Assembly: GCA_003427395.1 (NCBI GenBank)
Contig: BFEA01000547.1
Span: forward strand, 154,466 to 182,986
Length of the DNA: 28,521 nt
Direction of reading: 5' to 3'
From: Chara braunii
Lineage: Eukaryota > Streptophyta > Charophyceae > Charales > Characeae
Numbering within the stretch: the stretch's first letter is position 1; the number at the start of each line of letters is the position of its first letter. Made by a program: the position numbers and the translations under genes. This document shows, in pieces, positions 1 to 10,536 of the stretch. The notes under the pieces are model-generated. The model did not search any database. It was not told the origin of the DNA and saw only the letters and a list, made by a program, of their open reading frames with translations.

Positions 1-1233
1 AAAAATAAAGAAGAAAAGAAAAGGCCTATGTAGGCTGTCTACATTGTAGGCCGAGTATAACACAAGCTGCTGCTACCTTTTTTTTTTTTCTCTTGCTTGC
101 TTTCTTTCTCGTCTTTTTTTTTTTTTTTGCCCCCAAAAGAGTGGGCAACCTGTCCTGTATCATCTGGGCACTCCGGCCAGGTTCATGCCGAGGTTGCCAT
201 TTCATTATACAAACCGGAAAATGGGTCCGGTGTCCCTCACATCAAAACAGAATTTCTGGTAGTTCCTGGCCAACTGCAATAAAAAGCCTAAGAAACCCAA
301 TCCAAGTACTACGCGAAACCAAGAAAGCTATCATCCCCACCCCTCCTCTCCTCTGTCGAGCCGCCCTGCCACCCACACGGCAGGGGTCCGTATCCACAGG
401 CCCCCAACTGCAGACAAAGACCCTGCAAACCCACCCTCCTCTACGCGACTCAGGGCGGATCGCACCTCTACCCACACTCTCCATTACCCAAAGGCACCAA
501 CTCCCACCATGATGGTGCATGTGCAAGCTAGCGGATGCACCCTACCACCCGCACTGCAGGGGCCGAAGACCCCGCAAAACCCTCCCTCCCTCCTCGCGAT
601 TTAGGGTGCTCCACTTCCCCAGTCTGCATCATCTCCCTAACGGAGCTTCACTGCCCTCCATGACGAAGTCCCCACAGAGCTGCACTCACCCATCAATCCC
701 TAAGACAGATGAAAGCGAGCCCCAAAACAAATTGTAAAAAGACAAACGCCGCCAAAATAACATATACAACCAAACCAACAGAAACACCCCGCCTCCTGCA
801 CGGTAGGGGCCAAAACCCCGCAAACCCTCCCCAACTCCTCGTGACACGTGGTGAGCTGCTCCACAATCCGCTTCCTCTCCCTAAGAAACCCTACTGACAG
901 GGGCTCTGCAGAAAGAAGCTCGCTCATTTGTCTTCCTGCTAACCAGTTTCCGATCGGAGTCAACAGAACCCGTTTACGATCAGACACAATGAACGAAACA
1001 AAAAGACCAACAAGGTTGCCGAAAACGAAACAAAGGCTACAGGCTACAACCTAAGTAAAACAAACGCAGCAAACAGAAAAAACTCGCAGCCGAAACAGCA
1101 AGCAAGATGGAAACCTCGGCGCCCCGCCAATTGCAATGCCTGAAACGGCAATCACAAAAGGAGCACCGAAAGCTCCCACCCAAAACATCAAAAACTAAGA
1201 AAACCCACACCAAGAAAACTCTGACTCTCTCTC
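1..1233. other. Flanking DNA left of element A, no gene seen
   Basis: This stretch lies outside the 5' LTR of element A. It holds two poly-T runs near 80-90 and 115-128, C-rich low-complexity sequence, and three diverged copies of a short repeat described separately. Several short open frames occur on both strands, but none shows a recognisable domain, and their composition follows the C-rich repeats. The five bases before the LTR (1229-1233, CTCTC) would be one half of A's target duplication; the other half lies beyond the window. Confidence 0.6.
362..848 (+). repeat. Three diverged copies of a C-rich repeat
   Basis: Copies start near 362, 541 and 786. Each has a CAGGGG- or TAGGGG-type block, then an ACCC(C/T)GCAAA block (around 421, 571 and 817), then CCCTCC..CTCCTCG(C/T)GA. 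Spacing is irregular (about 150 and 246 bases between the GCAAA blocks), so this is an old, disrupted tandem or dispersed repeat and not a satellite with a fixed unit. Function unknown. Confidence 0.4.
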
Positions 1234-2545
1234 TGTTACATGCTGCGCCTGCAGACGAGGGCCATTTTCCAGGCCCTGCGTCCCTCAGGCTGAAAGCCTG
1301 AAATTCAGGCTTAAAGCCTGAAAACCTGGGCCTACAGGCCCCGTGACTGTTCAGCCCGAAAGCCTGAAAACAGGGGCCTACAGTCCCTGTGTCGCTTCAG
1401 ACTAAAAATGGCAACAGCCTTTTTAGCCTGAAACGAAGGTCCATTTTCGGTCGTTCATCAGAACGACCGGCCCTGAAACTCAGGCACCGAACCAGGGTTT
1501 CGGGAACAGGCTATTCTTAGCCTGTTCCCCACGCCAGCCTCAGCAGCTGCTGCAGCGCCAGCCCCTGGCACAGTTCTGCATTGGCAAGAGCAGCCTCCTC
1601 GGCTGGGCTCGCCCTTCAGGCAGTCAGGAGGCAGGCCAAGGTAGTACATAGGGACTTCCCATGCACTTCACAGGTAGGCAGGAGGCAGTAGTAGTCTTCA
1701 GGATTCGGCAGCAGCACTCTGGAGGGAGCGCTGCAGGAGTAGTAATAGCGTTAGCCTTAGTCTTCAGCGCTGGGCGCAGTAGGTAGCTGTAGTCTCCAGC
1801 GCTGGGTGCCATAGCTAGGATAGCACTAGAGAGAGAGAGAGAGATTGGGGCGGAGGCCAGAGGTACTTACCTGCAGCGCCGTTGCTCCAGCTTCGTCTTC
1901 GAGGTACCTGCAGCACAGCGCCAACATCACAGGTTAGTATCTGGCTCGTAACAGAGAGAGAGAGTTCTTCTTCTTCCGCTTCTCAGTCCACCATCTCCTT
2001 CTCCCCCTCTCATCATCTGACTTCACTGCATCTGCAGACTACGAGAGAAGAGAGAAAGAGCTCGGTGACATCGGATCCAGCTTCGACTTTTGGACTTCAG
2101 ACATTGCAACGAGGGATTATTTGGGACTTGTGACAAAGACTTGGTGTTGACGACATTCCCATCTTTTTCCCTCCTTTCGTCTGATTCCCTCCTCTACGTC
2201 TGTGTATGTCTGGACCTGGCGCTTTCTTCCTGTGTACAGCACCAGGCTCCTTCACACCTGGTGATGGATACGATGTATTTTTGGTCTGCGTTCAAACATT
2301 GATTGGGCTAGTCATTAGCATTCTAGCATTCTGCTTCGCTATCTGATACTATGTGAATGAGGTCAGTCCCGGTCAGGTCAGGCTTTGTATCTAAGTCTTC
2401 CCTGCGCTATTCAGCACCATTTTGTATGTAATGGAATGCACATTGCTTGTTGAGATTCTACTTGCACTGCATTGTCCATTCAGTCCTTTTCATCACCTTG
2501 CGGATCCTCGGTTTCTATGTACATCGCCCAACTGGGCATGTAACA
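1234..2545 (+). repeat. 5' LTR of element A (1312 bp)
   Basis: The LTR begins TGTTACATGC and ends GCATGTAACA, a perfect 10-bp terminal inverted repeat with the usual TG...CA ends. The first 460 bases match 28060-28521; by eye I count about 17 substitutions and two small gaps (2 and 8 bases). The first 300 bases form a cluster of hairpins. There is a (GA)n run at 1828-1845, and a short duplicated block containing CAGCGCTGGG occurs near 1767 and 1798. No convincing TATA box or polyadenylation signal was assigned. Confidence 0.92.
1286..1529 (+). repeat. Hairpin cluster in the 5' LTR of A
   Basis: Perfect short inverted repeats follow one another: CAGGCT-gaa-AGCCTG (1286-1300), CAGGCT-taa-AGCCTG (1306-1320), GGGCC-taca-GGCCC (1328-1341), CGGTCGTTC-atca-GAACGACCG (1448-1469) and GGGAACAGGCTA-ttct-TAGCCTGTTCCC (1502-1529). 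If transcribed, each could fold into a stable stem with a 3-4 base loop. The 3' LTR copy retains them with one or two changed bases each. Role unknown. Confidence 0.75.
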
Positions 2546-2547
2546 GT

Positions 2548-2559
2548 TGGTATCAGAGC
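2548..2559 (+). other. Primer-binding site of element A (initiator tRNA-Met)
   Basis: TGGTATCAGAGC starts two bases after the LTR end. It is the complement of the 3' end of plant initiator tRNA-Met, the standard primer for many plant Ty3/Gypsy and Ty1/Copia elements. It fixes the LTR boundary and the plus orientation of A. Confidence 0.88.
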
Positions 2560-2646
2560 ACCGCACGTGAATCAAGACAACCTGATCTGACACGTGTGCG
2601 GGGACTAGGTAGCTGATTATAGTCTTTATTGATTGATTAGAGCACA
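2560..2646 (+). other. Start of A leader, interrupted by later insertions
   Basis: Untranslated leader downstream of the PBS. It is cut after 87 bases by element B. The 9-mer ATTGATTAG at 2632-2640 recurs at 11538-11546, where A's leader appears to resume, which suggests that everything between is inserted DNA. Confidence 0.55.
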
Positions 2647-3462
2647 TGCAAGGAATATGAATGTGAGCGATATACATAAAACCAAGTTGCGAAATCACAC
2701 AGCTGAGCAAGTAAATAGCAATACAAAGAATTATTGAGCCAATTTCCAAGCCCGTAGGCCACACCAACACAGTATCCAGAGTTGCTCTCTCTGTCTGGCG
2801 CACAATGCCCAGCGTACTCTACCATATTATCCTACGCTACAGCTGGTTCACACAACAGGATCACTTCGGCTCACGAAGACCAATGTACATGACTGTCCAC
2901 ACCATCGGCGACCTCTCTTCATGTACCAGGTACGTATCTCGTCACCCTCAATCGGACCTCGATTATCCCACACAGCGCCTTTCTCCCTGAAGACCACCCG
3001 ATCATCCGCTGTACCCCCGAGCGCCCAGCAGCCCGGCTATGGCTGCCTGCGCCCTGCTGCCCTGCAGTGCCCCACTTCACCTCTCGCGCCCCGTCAGCGC
3101 CCTTTGCAGCAGCGCTGCATCAAGCGAGAGCGCAGCAGCACTTTCGCATTGCCAACGCTGGCCAGAATGCCTGGCCTCGACTGCCTCACTTCCTTTATGG
3201 AAGGGGCAGCTGCTGCATGCTGCGTGTGGCACAACTTTCGTGGCCTGGGCCAACTGTACGGCGCAGCTTAGTGAGGCTCGCGCGTTCACTCAACCAACTG
3301 ACGCGCTGCAAGAGCCTGAATACCCACATATGGAAATGTCGAATTTGGCCTATGACGAATATTAAGGCCCGCCTTCACTTAGGGTGGGCACTTGGCTTGC
3401 TGGGGCCTTGGCCCAGAACAATGTGATGTCTGATAGGGCCACTGGAGGGCTTGTTCCTCACA
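2647..3462 (-). repeat. 3' LTR of element B (816 bp)
   Basis: In element sense it starts TGTGAGGAACAAG and ends TTCCTTGCA. It matches 9438-10536 with scattered differences that I estimate at around 7 percent by eye. It lacks two blocks present in the other LTR: about 47 bases after 2709 and 236 bases after the GTGTGGC near 3230. The end at 3462 is defined by where similarity to the other LTR stops and the polypurine tract begins. Confidence 0.88.
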
Positions 3463-3475
3463 TTCCACCCCCCTT
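3463..3475 (-). other. Polypurine tract of element B
   Basis: On the minus strand this reads AAGGGGGGTGGAA and directly precedes the TG of the 3' LTR, as expected for the plus-strand cDNA primer site. Confidence 0.8.
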
Positions 3476-3500
3476 AGCTTCGAAAGTTCGTTGAGATGCT

Positions 3501-5327
3501 TCATGCTGGTGCCTTCCCCTTTAGTCTTTTCTCATAATCGGCCACGATCTGAGGAGCTGTCTTGACAAGTTCCTCCCTTGAAATCCATCGATCTTCCTTC
3601 GGATCTGTATGATGCTTGAAATGTACTCTGTATTCTCGCGCAGGTTTGGGAGGTCTTCCCCTACCAGGTGGCTTAGGAACAGGCGTGTCTCTGTGATCCA
3701 GGATGTCGTCAACGTCCACGTGGCTATCCATGGTTGGGGGCAGCATAGATCTCCGTGATGGGAACTGTGCTGTCTCAGCGAAAGGTGCAAGTTTGGAAGC
3801 GTGGAAAACAGGGTAAGTGCGTAAGTGACCAGGGATACGAATGACGTACAAGGGACCATCCAAATCATTCCCCACGATATCCAGGACTTCCCAGGGATCG
3901 AAATACTGAGGCATTCGTTTCCTAGAGATGCCAAACTCCTGTCCCAGTTCACTAGCCTCGACCCAGACACAATCCCCTACCTGAAATGTGGATTGTCGAC
4001 GACGCTTGTTCTCAGAAGCAATCATGACCTCCTGAGATTTCTTAATGTGTTCGACAGTCTGCTGCAGCAGTTTCTCATACTGGACACCAAATTCGGTGGT
4101 TCTAGGAGTTGCAGCAGCTCGATTTTCAGGTAGGAGGAAGTCTAAAGCAAATCTAGGCTTCCATCCTAGATGTAGTTGATTAGGACTGACACCGATGGTG
4201 CTGTGTACCGCGTTGTCGTACAAACTGGCGATGAGAGGTAACTTCTCATCCCAATTATTCTGGCTGGGCTTGATGTAATGCCTCAGCAGGTGTTGCACCA
4301 CTCGGTTCATCTGTTCAGCCTGCCCATTTGCTTCGGGATGATTCCCAGAAGTCATCTGAAGCTGGCTGCCCATCTGTTCAGCGGCCTTCTTCCACATCTC
4401 ACTAGTGAAACGGACATCTCTATCACTAACGATAGTCTTAGGCAATCGAAAATCACGCACCCAGTTGTCCATGAACAACTTGATGACGTGCTCAGTCCTG
4501 GCAGTCTCTGGCATGGCGATTAGTCTAGCGTACTTAGTGAACCTATCCACTATGACGAAGATGTGCCTCTTGCCATTCTTGCTGGTCACAAGAGTATCCA
4601 TGAAGTCCATGGAGATACTCTGCCCTGGGCCAGCAGGAAAGGGTAAAGGCTTGAGTAACCCAAGCGGAGCTCGAGTCCGCGGTTTGTCCCGCTGACAGAA
4701 CTGACAGGTCTCCACGTACTTCTTCACATCGTCAAGCATGTTCGGCCACCATAATCGCTGTACTAAATTAGCACTCTTCTTATAGACGACGTGTCCCATT
4801 GCGTCATGGCACTCACCTAAAAATAAACTACGCAAAGTTTCTCTAGATGGAACAAACAACCTCTTGAACCCTGCCTTCTCAAGAAAGAGCAACCCATCCA
4901 CCATCACAAACTCATCAGTGGTGGCCTTATCTTTAGCCTGTAGTTTGTTGATGATGTCCATCGTGATGGGATCTTCCTTGTAGGCTTCATCCAACGATCG
5001 AGTCACGTCCTCTGACAAACCAAACTCAGAAATCAGCGCACCTAGGTAATTTGCCCTCCTAAACAACGCATCTGCAACCTTGTTGTACTCTCCCTTCAAA
5101 TAGTCTAGTTTGAAATCATATTGATCTATGACTTCAATCCAGCGTTTGAGTGCATCGGAGAGAACTGGTTGAGTCTTGATCCACTTGAGTGTCTGATGGT
5201 CAGTTCTCAAGTAGAAGAACCTTCGTAACAGGTAGTGCCTCCAATGGACAAATGCCTTGTAAAGAGTGTAGAGTTCCCTCTCGTAGGTGGACTTTGCCAA
5301 CTTCTTTGAAGACATCTTTTTGCTCAT
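3501..5327 (-). CDS. Element B pol, C-terminal part: RNase H, integrase, chromo-like tail
   Basis: This 608-residue open frame is the best preserved gene in the window. RNase H residues are visible at E18, D43 (TDHQTLKW) and D86 (ADAL). The integrase zinc-binding H2C2 module is H174, H179, C208, C211. The catalytic triad is D241 (SMDF), D302 (VSDRD) and E338 (GQAEQ), with exactly 35 residues between the second and third members, as in intact retroviral-type integrases. The C-terminal 75 residues form a chromo-like domain with VHF, DRWISREEL and a YEKRLKGK end in place of the usual WKG and TWEP. The frame continues upstream in register with RT; they are separated by one TGA at 5340-5342, where relatives have an arginine. 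The apparent ATG at 5325-5327 is an internal Met, so this was originally part of a longer polyprotein. Integrase alone might still be functional; expression is not shown. Confidence 0.88.
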   Translation of the reverse strand: MSKKMSSKKLAKSTYERELYTLYKAFVHWRHYLLRRFFYLRTDHQTLKWIKTQPVLSDALKRWIEVIDQYDFKLDYLKGEYNKVADALFRRANYLGALISEFGLSEDVTRSLDEAYKEDPITMDIINKLQAKDKATTDEFVMVDGLLFLEKAGFKRLFVPSRETLRSLFLGECHDAMGHVVYKKSANLVQRLWWPNMLDDVKKYVETCQFCQRDKPRTRAPLGLLKPLPFPAGPGQSISMDFMDTLVTSKNGKRHIFVIVDRFTKYARLIAMPETARTEHVIKLFMDNWVRDFRLPKTIVSDRDVRFTSEMWKKAAEQMGSQLQMTSGNHPEANGQAEQMNRVVQHLLRHYIKPSQNNWDEKLPLIASLYDNAVHSTIGVSPNQLHLGWKPRFALDFLLPENRAAATPRTTEFGVQYEKLLQQTVEHIKKSQEVMIASENKRRRQSTFQVGDCVWVEASELGQEFGISRKRMPQYFDPWEVLDIVGNDLDGPLYVIRIPGHLRTYPVFHASKLAPFAETAQFPSRRSMLPPTMDSHVDVDDILDHRDTPVPKPPGRGRPPKPAREYRVHFKHHTDPKEDRWISREELVKTAPQIVADYEKRLKGKAPA

Positions 5328-5339
5328 GTACTCGATCGG

Positions 5340-6470
5340 TCAAAACTTCTTCCCTTCCTGCTGAGCCAGCACTGCGCCAATCCCATACTGTCTTGCGTCA
5401 GTGGTTACAACGAACGGCCTTTGCGGGTCGGGTACCATGAGAACCTCATGATGCGTGAGAGTATGCTTCAAATGTTTGAAAGCTGCCTCACACTCGTCGG
5501 TCCAGTCCCATGGTGTATCGAGTCGAGTTAGATCAGTCAAGGGAGATGTAATCGTGCTATAATTCTTTACGAAATTGCGGTAATAACCACACATTCCCAA
5601 GAATGATCTGACCTCAGTCACAGACTGGGGTCGTGGCCAGTCACGAATGCTAGCCACCTTCGCATCTTCGGGCCTAATTCCATCCGCGGATACCTCATGA
5701 CCCAAGTACAAGATTCGAGTGCGACCAAACTCGCATTTCTCAGCGTGTATCTTATACTTGTGCTGCCGAACGAGTGACAGTACTTTGTCTACATGCTGAG
5801 CATGCTCCTCGACAGATCTACTAAAGATAAGTATGTCGTTGGGGTACACGACAACAAACTTGTCCAAGTAGTCATGGAAGATCCTATTCATGGCGTGTTG
5901 GAATGTACCCGACGCATTGCAAAGGCCAAAGGGCATCACCACAAACTCGTATAGACCGTACCTGGCCTGAAATGCGGTTTTGTGCTGGTCCTCTGGTCTA
6001 ATGGCAATCTGATGGTACCCAGATTTTCAGTTTATCTTTGTATAGTACTTACACCCCTGCACCCTATCCAATAGGTCGTCGATGCGTGGTAGAGGCTCTG
6101 CGTTCTTAACGGTGATGGCATTCAGGCCTCTATAATCAATGCACATCCTTAGTGTTCGCCCTTTCTTTGGAAGAAACAATATTGGTGAGCCAAAGGGGGA
6201 AGTGCTAGGTCGAATCCAACCCTTCTCTGTGAGCTCTTTCAGTTGCCGCCGAAGTTCGTCCAACTCGGGTGGAGCCATCTTATAGATTCTACCCTTAGGT
6301 GTTTTACTTCCTGGGATAATCTCTATGGCATGGACAATCTCCCTGTCTACGACTGCTGTAGGCTCCTCGAACAGATTTGGGTACTTAGCGACGATGGTCT
6401 CTATCTCTGGGGGTGATTTAACGGCCTCCCCTTTTGCAGAGACATATAGAAGGCAAATGCACATAGGCAC
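5340..6470 (-). pseudogene. Element B reverse transcriptase, inactivated
   Basis: Two open pieces in the same frame (6470-6027 and 5942-5340) carry fingers and palm of a Ty3/Gypsy [32 protein letters not shown], then MPFGLCNASGTFQ, the catalytic region and LGHEVSADGI leading to a TTDARQYGIGAVL connection. The catalytic YxDD box reads YPND (N at 5838-5840), so one of the two metal-binding aspartates is lost. A TGA at 6027-6029 breaks the KID-LKSGYH region, apparently through a paired small deletion and insertion, and a second TGA closes the piece at 5340. The frame downstream is intact, so the damage is local and recent relative to gag. Confidence 0.88.
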
Positions 6471-7051
6471 CCATAGGAGTCTATTAACCTACTGGCTTTG
6501 TATTTGGCCAGTCTCACGGTTCTCCCACTAGGCAACTCGTGCTTCAACACCTTCTTGTCCCAGTCAAACTGGGGCTTGGCAACCTCGAGGTAGTACATGC
6601 CAAATAATATGTCAAAGGGCAACTCGTCGCTCACCAGGAATGATATCTTGTGGTTTAGCTCTCCTTCTGGGTAGGAGAAGGTGCAAACTACATCTTTAAC
6701 GTAGTCCTCCACCATCATGCGCTCTTTGTTGGCCAAAGTAGATGCTACCGGTCTACTAAGGCGCTGCACCCGGTCCTTTCGGCACAGTCTGTCAACGCAG
6801 TCGCGACTTATGAAGTTTCGTGTGGAGCTAATGTCTACGAAGGCGCCGCACTTGCGACCGCCCACATCAACTTCCACAACGAAGTGCTCCCCTCTAGGAC
6901 CTCTACTCAGTGCCACCCAGGACTCACGAGTGTCCCTTGCCGACCACTCACCTTGAAGGTCCTGTAAGGCCTCAGACACATCCAACGTACAGAGTATAGT
7001 TGGGTCCGGATGCGTTTGCGGGGTGACTAAGGAGTCAATAGCGTTGGCCAT
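6401..7051 (-). pseudogene. Element B aspartic protease region, damaged
   Basis: A 216-residue frame contains a retropepsin-like fold: VEVDVGGRKCGAFVD near residue 60-74, RNFISRD, and the FDILFGMYYLE second-strand signature. The active site reads D-I-S-S where the family has D-(S/T)-G-A, so the essential glycine is missing. The frame ends in a shifted reading at about 6440, where the protein continues in the next frame as the start of RT. Upstream, a stop near 7111 separates it from gag. Confidence 0.8.
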
Positions 7052-7110
7052 CTCTTGAAACGGGGAGGGTACATCACCCGCTTCAACAAGAGTAGAAGCA
7101 GCTATAACTT

Positions 7111-8928
7111 CTATTGGCCGTAAGTGTTTCCCGAGTTGGAGCTCGTAGAGGCCCCAGATTGAGAAGAAGAAAACCCACCCTTAGGAGGGATCTTCTGCAA
7201 GACTTTTGGGTTCTTGCACTTGAACTGTGTGTGACCATACTCACCGCAGTTAATGCAAGCACCACGACTCCAACGGTCCCGCCACACTTCTTGATCCAGA
7301 CATGCTCTAACCCAAGCAACTATTTTGTTTGGGTTAGCGGCCTGCCCCGGACTCCTTTGTTGACCGCCCTTGCCGTGACCACCGGCCTTAGTCTTAACTA
7401 CGACGGCGAAGTTGCTACCCTCAGCACTCTCCTCGCCGTCAAACTCTGTACCCTCCACAAGATCGAAAACATCATCGATCTCGGTTTGATTCCCATCGGA
7501 ATCAACCATCATCAATCGACTACCCTTTTTCTTCCACTCTTGTGGAGTCTTCTTCTTTCTCCCATCCGTAGAAGGGGTTTGAGCTCCACTCAGAGTAAAC
7601 TCTAAGTCTAGGGCCTTCTTGGTGAATGACTCAAATGTGTAATACTCTCTGTGAGCCTCGCTGGCAAATAAATTCCTAATGTCGGTGGGAAGACATCTCA
7701 GGAACGTGGTCAAAAAAACCTGGGGATTGTACTCCACTCCCGGGATGACGATGAGGCGCTCTACGACTGTGGTAAGTTCTCACACTGACTTGTACTTTCT
7801 AGTATCAAGCTTTAAGAGCCCATCAGTGGCAATCTATGCCTGTTGAGGGTTGTGCCAACGAGCCTCCACTAAGTCCATAAAGCTTTCTAATGTATGGGTC
7901 TGCGCCCAATCATGCATGTTCCTGCCGAAGCCCTTTGAAGCTACCAATCCGTTTAGCCAACGGGCTGCTGAACCCTCTTAAGTAGGATGCAACAGTGATC
8001 ACCTCCTATTCTACCAATGTCCTTTTGGCCCTCACCCACACTGGCACCGTTCTCAACCATGTGTCGAGAGCCTCATCCTTCTTGTCTCCTGAGAAGGTTG
8101 CGGGTGGGTTCAGTGGGGTCTTGGGATATTGGTAATTTTTGTCCCGCTTGCGAGACAGGTGGCGACTGTGGTGTAGCAACAGTCGCTGGACCAGAAGATG
8201 AAGAAGGAATAGTTTGAGATAGAACTGTTGTTGATGTAACACTTGGTGGTGGTGTAGACTGAGCGACATAGAGGCCTGTCATCGCTGAGAGTGGCAGCGA
8301 TGGTAAGGCTGCTGGCCGGATCCCTGGCTTATGTTCGCTTGTAGGATCTGGTCTAGAGTATCTTGCATGGCGTCCATCTTGCTGTCTGTGCATGCATGCA
8401 TGGAGAGGACGCTTGCCTTCAGGATCTTTCATGTAGTGTTTAGGGCAGTGTCATCTAATGCCTCTAGCGCAGCCATGTCTGCCTTCCTACTCTCTAGTCT
8501 GACACTTCTCTCTTTGATCTCTTTCTCTCTTCTAGTAGCCTGTCTAAGTTCCTCCTCTAACCTTAAGCGGATCCTCTCTACTTGCCGGAGCTCCATCTGC
8601 TCCCGGGTGCGTGGAGGCGGCGAGCTTAACTGCGAGCCCGCCATTTGACTAGTGCCAACCCCTGACGTAGTGGAGATTGACTGTGAACTGGTCGGCATGC
8701 CTAGCCCTTGACCAGTTGAGTTGGCAGCAGTTGCTGCGGAAGTAGCCATTGCTACCGCTCTAGCTACTGCTGCTTCTCTTGCAGCCTCAAGATTATGGGC
8801 CCTAGCTTCAACCCTTAACCTTCTCTCTTCTCCTGGTTCTAAGGTTTGGAACACTCGAGGAATAGGGATGATATCCGTGTTAATCTCTTATCGTCATCTG
8901 CACCTCCCTCACCCTTTGATCCACTCAT
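7111..8928 (-). pseudogene. Element B gag, multiply frameshifted
   Basis: The likely start is the minus-strand ATG at 8926-8928 (MSGSKGEGG). The sequence then passes through at least four frames: 8928-8860, 8854-8429 (a helical, charged coiled-coil-like stretch rich in Glu and Arg), 8432-8073 (Pro/Ser-rich linker), 8269-8006 (start of the capsid-like retrotransposon gag domain with FSGDKKDEALDTWL) and 7737-7111. The last piece ends in a nucleocapsid with a CCHC zinc knuckle, C161, C164, H169, C174 (plus positions 7216-7257), preceded by a basic Gly-rich segment. Gag would package the element RNA in particles; this copy cannot make it in one piece. Confidence 0.82.
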
Positions 8929-9422
8929 AGGTTAGGCAGAAGCTGTCTGCACTAATGTCCTCGTTGGAACCTAACGCAGCATGCGTCTGACCGGATCTAA
9001 AAATAAACAAATAACTAAACGTCTGGCGAGTTACCTAGCCTACTAAACAAGCGGCATCAACAACATCTACACAAACTGTACACATTGTCTAATCTCTTAT
9101 TCTTATTAGTCTGCACAGAAGATTCGAGAAGAACTGACTATGGTAGATTACAGTCCTACTCTAGTCTGTCTGTTAGGTGTCAGCAGTCAATAGCCACGGT
9201 ACCACCCACAACGCAATGTAGTGCCACCTCAGCCAAAATGCCACGTTAGCATACTCTCATCATCCTACCTTGTATACATCCGTTGTCGCCACAGCCTTCC
9301 AGAGGCTGGCCTCTCTAGCCCCGCTAATTAACCAGCGGCAAAGTTTCTCACTGCACATGAAGCATCCTCAATGCACCAAGTTACAATATCACCGGTGTCA
9401 GGTAAGCGGTGATCATCAACCA
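8929..9422 (-). other. Element B 5' leader
   Basis: Untranslated region between the PBS and the gag start, about 490 bases. I see no gene, no repeat and no strong hairpin in it. Confidence 0.6.
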
Positions 9423-9434
9423 ACTCCGATACCA
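9423..9434 (-). other. Primer-binding site of element B (initiator tRNA-Met)
   Basis: On the minus strand this reads TGGTATCGGAGT, three bases inside the LTR end. It differs from the A element PBS at two positions and pairs with the 3' end of initiator tRNA-Met. Confidence 0.82.
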
Positions 9435-9437
9435 AAT

Positions 9438-10536
9438 TGCAAGGAATATGAGTGCGAGCGATATACATAAAACCAAGTTGTGAAATCACACAGCTGAGCA
9501 AGTAGTAGTATCCCAAGTAGAGAGTACAAATGCACTGAGAAAACCATCCATAAAGAGCAATACAATGAAGTGTTGAGCCAATGTCCAAGCCCGTAGGCCA
9601 CACCAACACAGTATCTAGAGTCGCTCTCTCTGTCTGGCGCACAACGCCCAACCTACTCTACCATACTATCCTACGCTACAGCTGGTTCACACAACAGGAT
9701 CATTTGGCTCACGAAGACCAATGTACATGACTGTCCACACCATCGGCGAACTCTCTTCATGTACCAGGTACGTATCTCGTCACCCTCAATCAGACCTTGA
9801 TTATCCCACACAACGCCTCACTCCTTGAAGACCACCCGATCATCCGCTGTACCCCCTGGCGCCCAGTAGCCCGGTTATGGCTGCCTGCGCCCCGCTGCCC
9901 TGCAGCTCCCCACTTCACCTCTCGCGCCCCCGTCAGCGCCCTTGGCAGCAGCATTAAGCGAGAGTGCAACATCACTTTTGCATTGCCAGCGCTGGCCAGA
10001 ATGCTTGGCCTCGGCTGCCTCACTTCCTTTATGGAAGTGGCAGGCTGCTGCATGCTGCGTGTGGCCTGGCTGGAAGCTTCCAGTAGCTTCCGGTTGGGCC
10101 TCAGACCTTGTGCCAAGGCCGAGACTTACAGTTGAGGGCCTGGGCCCTTTACAGTTGGGCGCGGCCTGAGTCTTCGGACTTGGGCTGTTAGATGCATCTG
10201 CGCAGGGCCCCCAGGTAGGTGCGTCGGCTGTACTGCTTTTCCAAAGGCCGACGGCCTGCTTCTCAATGTATCGGCCCTGCTGTGTGTGTAGGTGTCCAGG
10301 CACAACTTTCGTGGCCTGGGCCAACTGTACGGCGCAGCTTAGTGAGGCTCGCGCGTTCACTCAACCAACTGACCCGCTGCAAGAGCCTGAATACCCACAT
10401 ATGGAAATGTCGAATCTGGCCTGTGACGAATATTCAGGCCCGCCTTCACTTAGGGCGGGCACTTGGCTTGCTGGGCCCTGGCCCCGAACAATGTGATGTC
10501 TGATAGGGCCACTTGAGGGAGGGCTTGTTCCTCACA
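9438..10536 (-). repeat. 5' LTR of element B (1099 bp)
   Basis: Same ends as the LTR at 2647-3462. It is longer by 283 bases, explained by a block of about 47 bases near 9504-9552 and a 236-base block at 10066-10301. The longer block contains the palindrome TGGAAGCTTCCA (10071-10082). The missing block in the other copy has a GGC at both junctions, which fits deletion by short-homology repair there; insertion here is the alternative. Confidence 0.88.

Larger units (their letters stand above)
2647..10536 (-). mobile_element. Element B: complete-length Ty3/Gypsy retrotransposon on the minus strand, nested in A
   Basis: Two same-orientation LTRs (2647-3462 and 9438-10536) flank an internal region that reads gag, protease, RT, RNase H, integrase and chromo-like tail from right to left. 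The PBS (9423-9434) and polypurine tract (3463-3475) sit at the expected inner edges. The target duplication is at best 4 bp (CACA before 2647 and after 10536). Gag is badly broken, while the RNase H-integrase part is a single 608-residue open frame. RT has a damaged active site, so B could not move on its own. Confidence 0.9.

Noticed and set aside
93-526. Overlapping open frames of 94-139 residues on both strands
   Set aside because: No domain, composition follows C-rich repeats and poly-T, no supporting context.
7114-7605. Plus-strand frame of 163 residues opposite B gag
   Set aside because: Antisense shadow of the nucleocapsid-coding frame.
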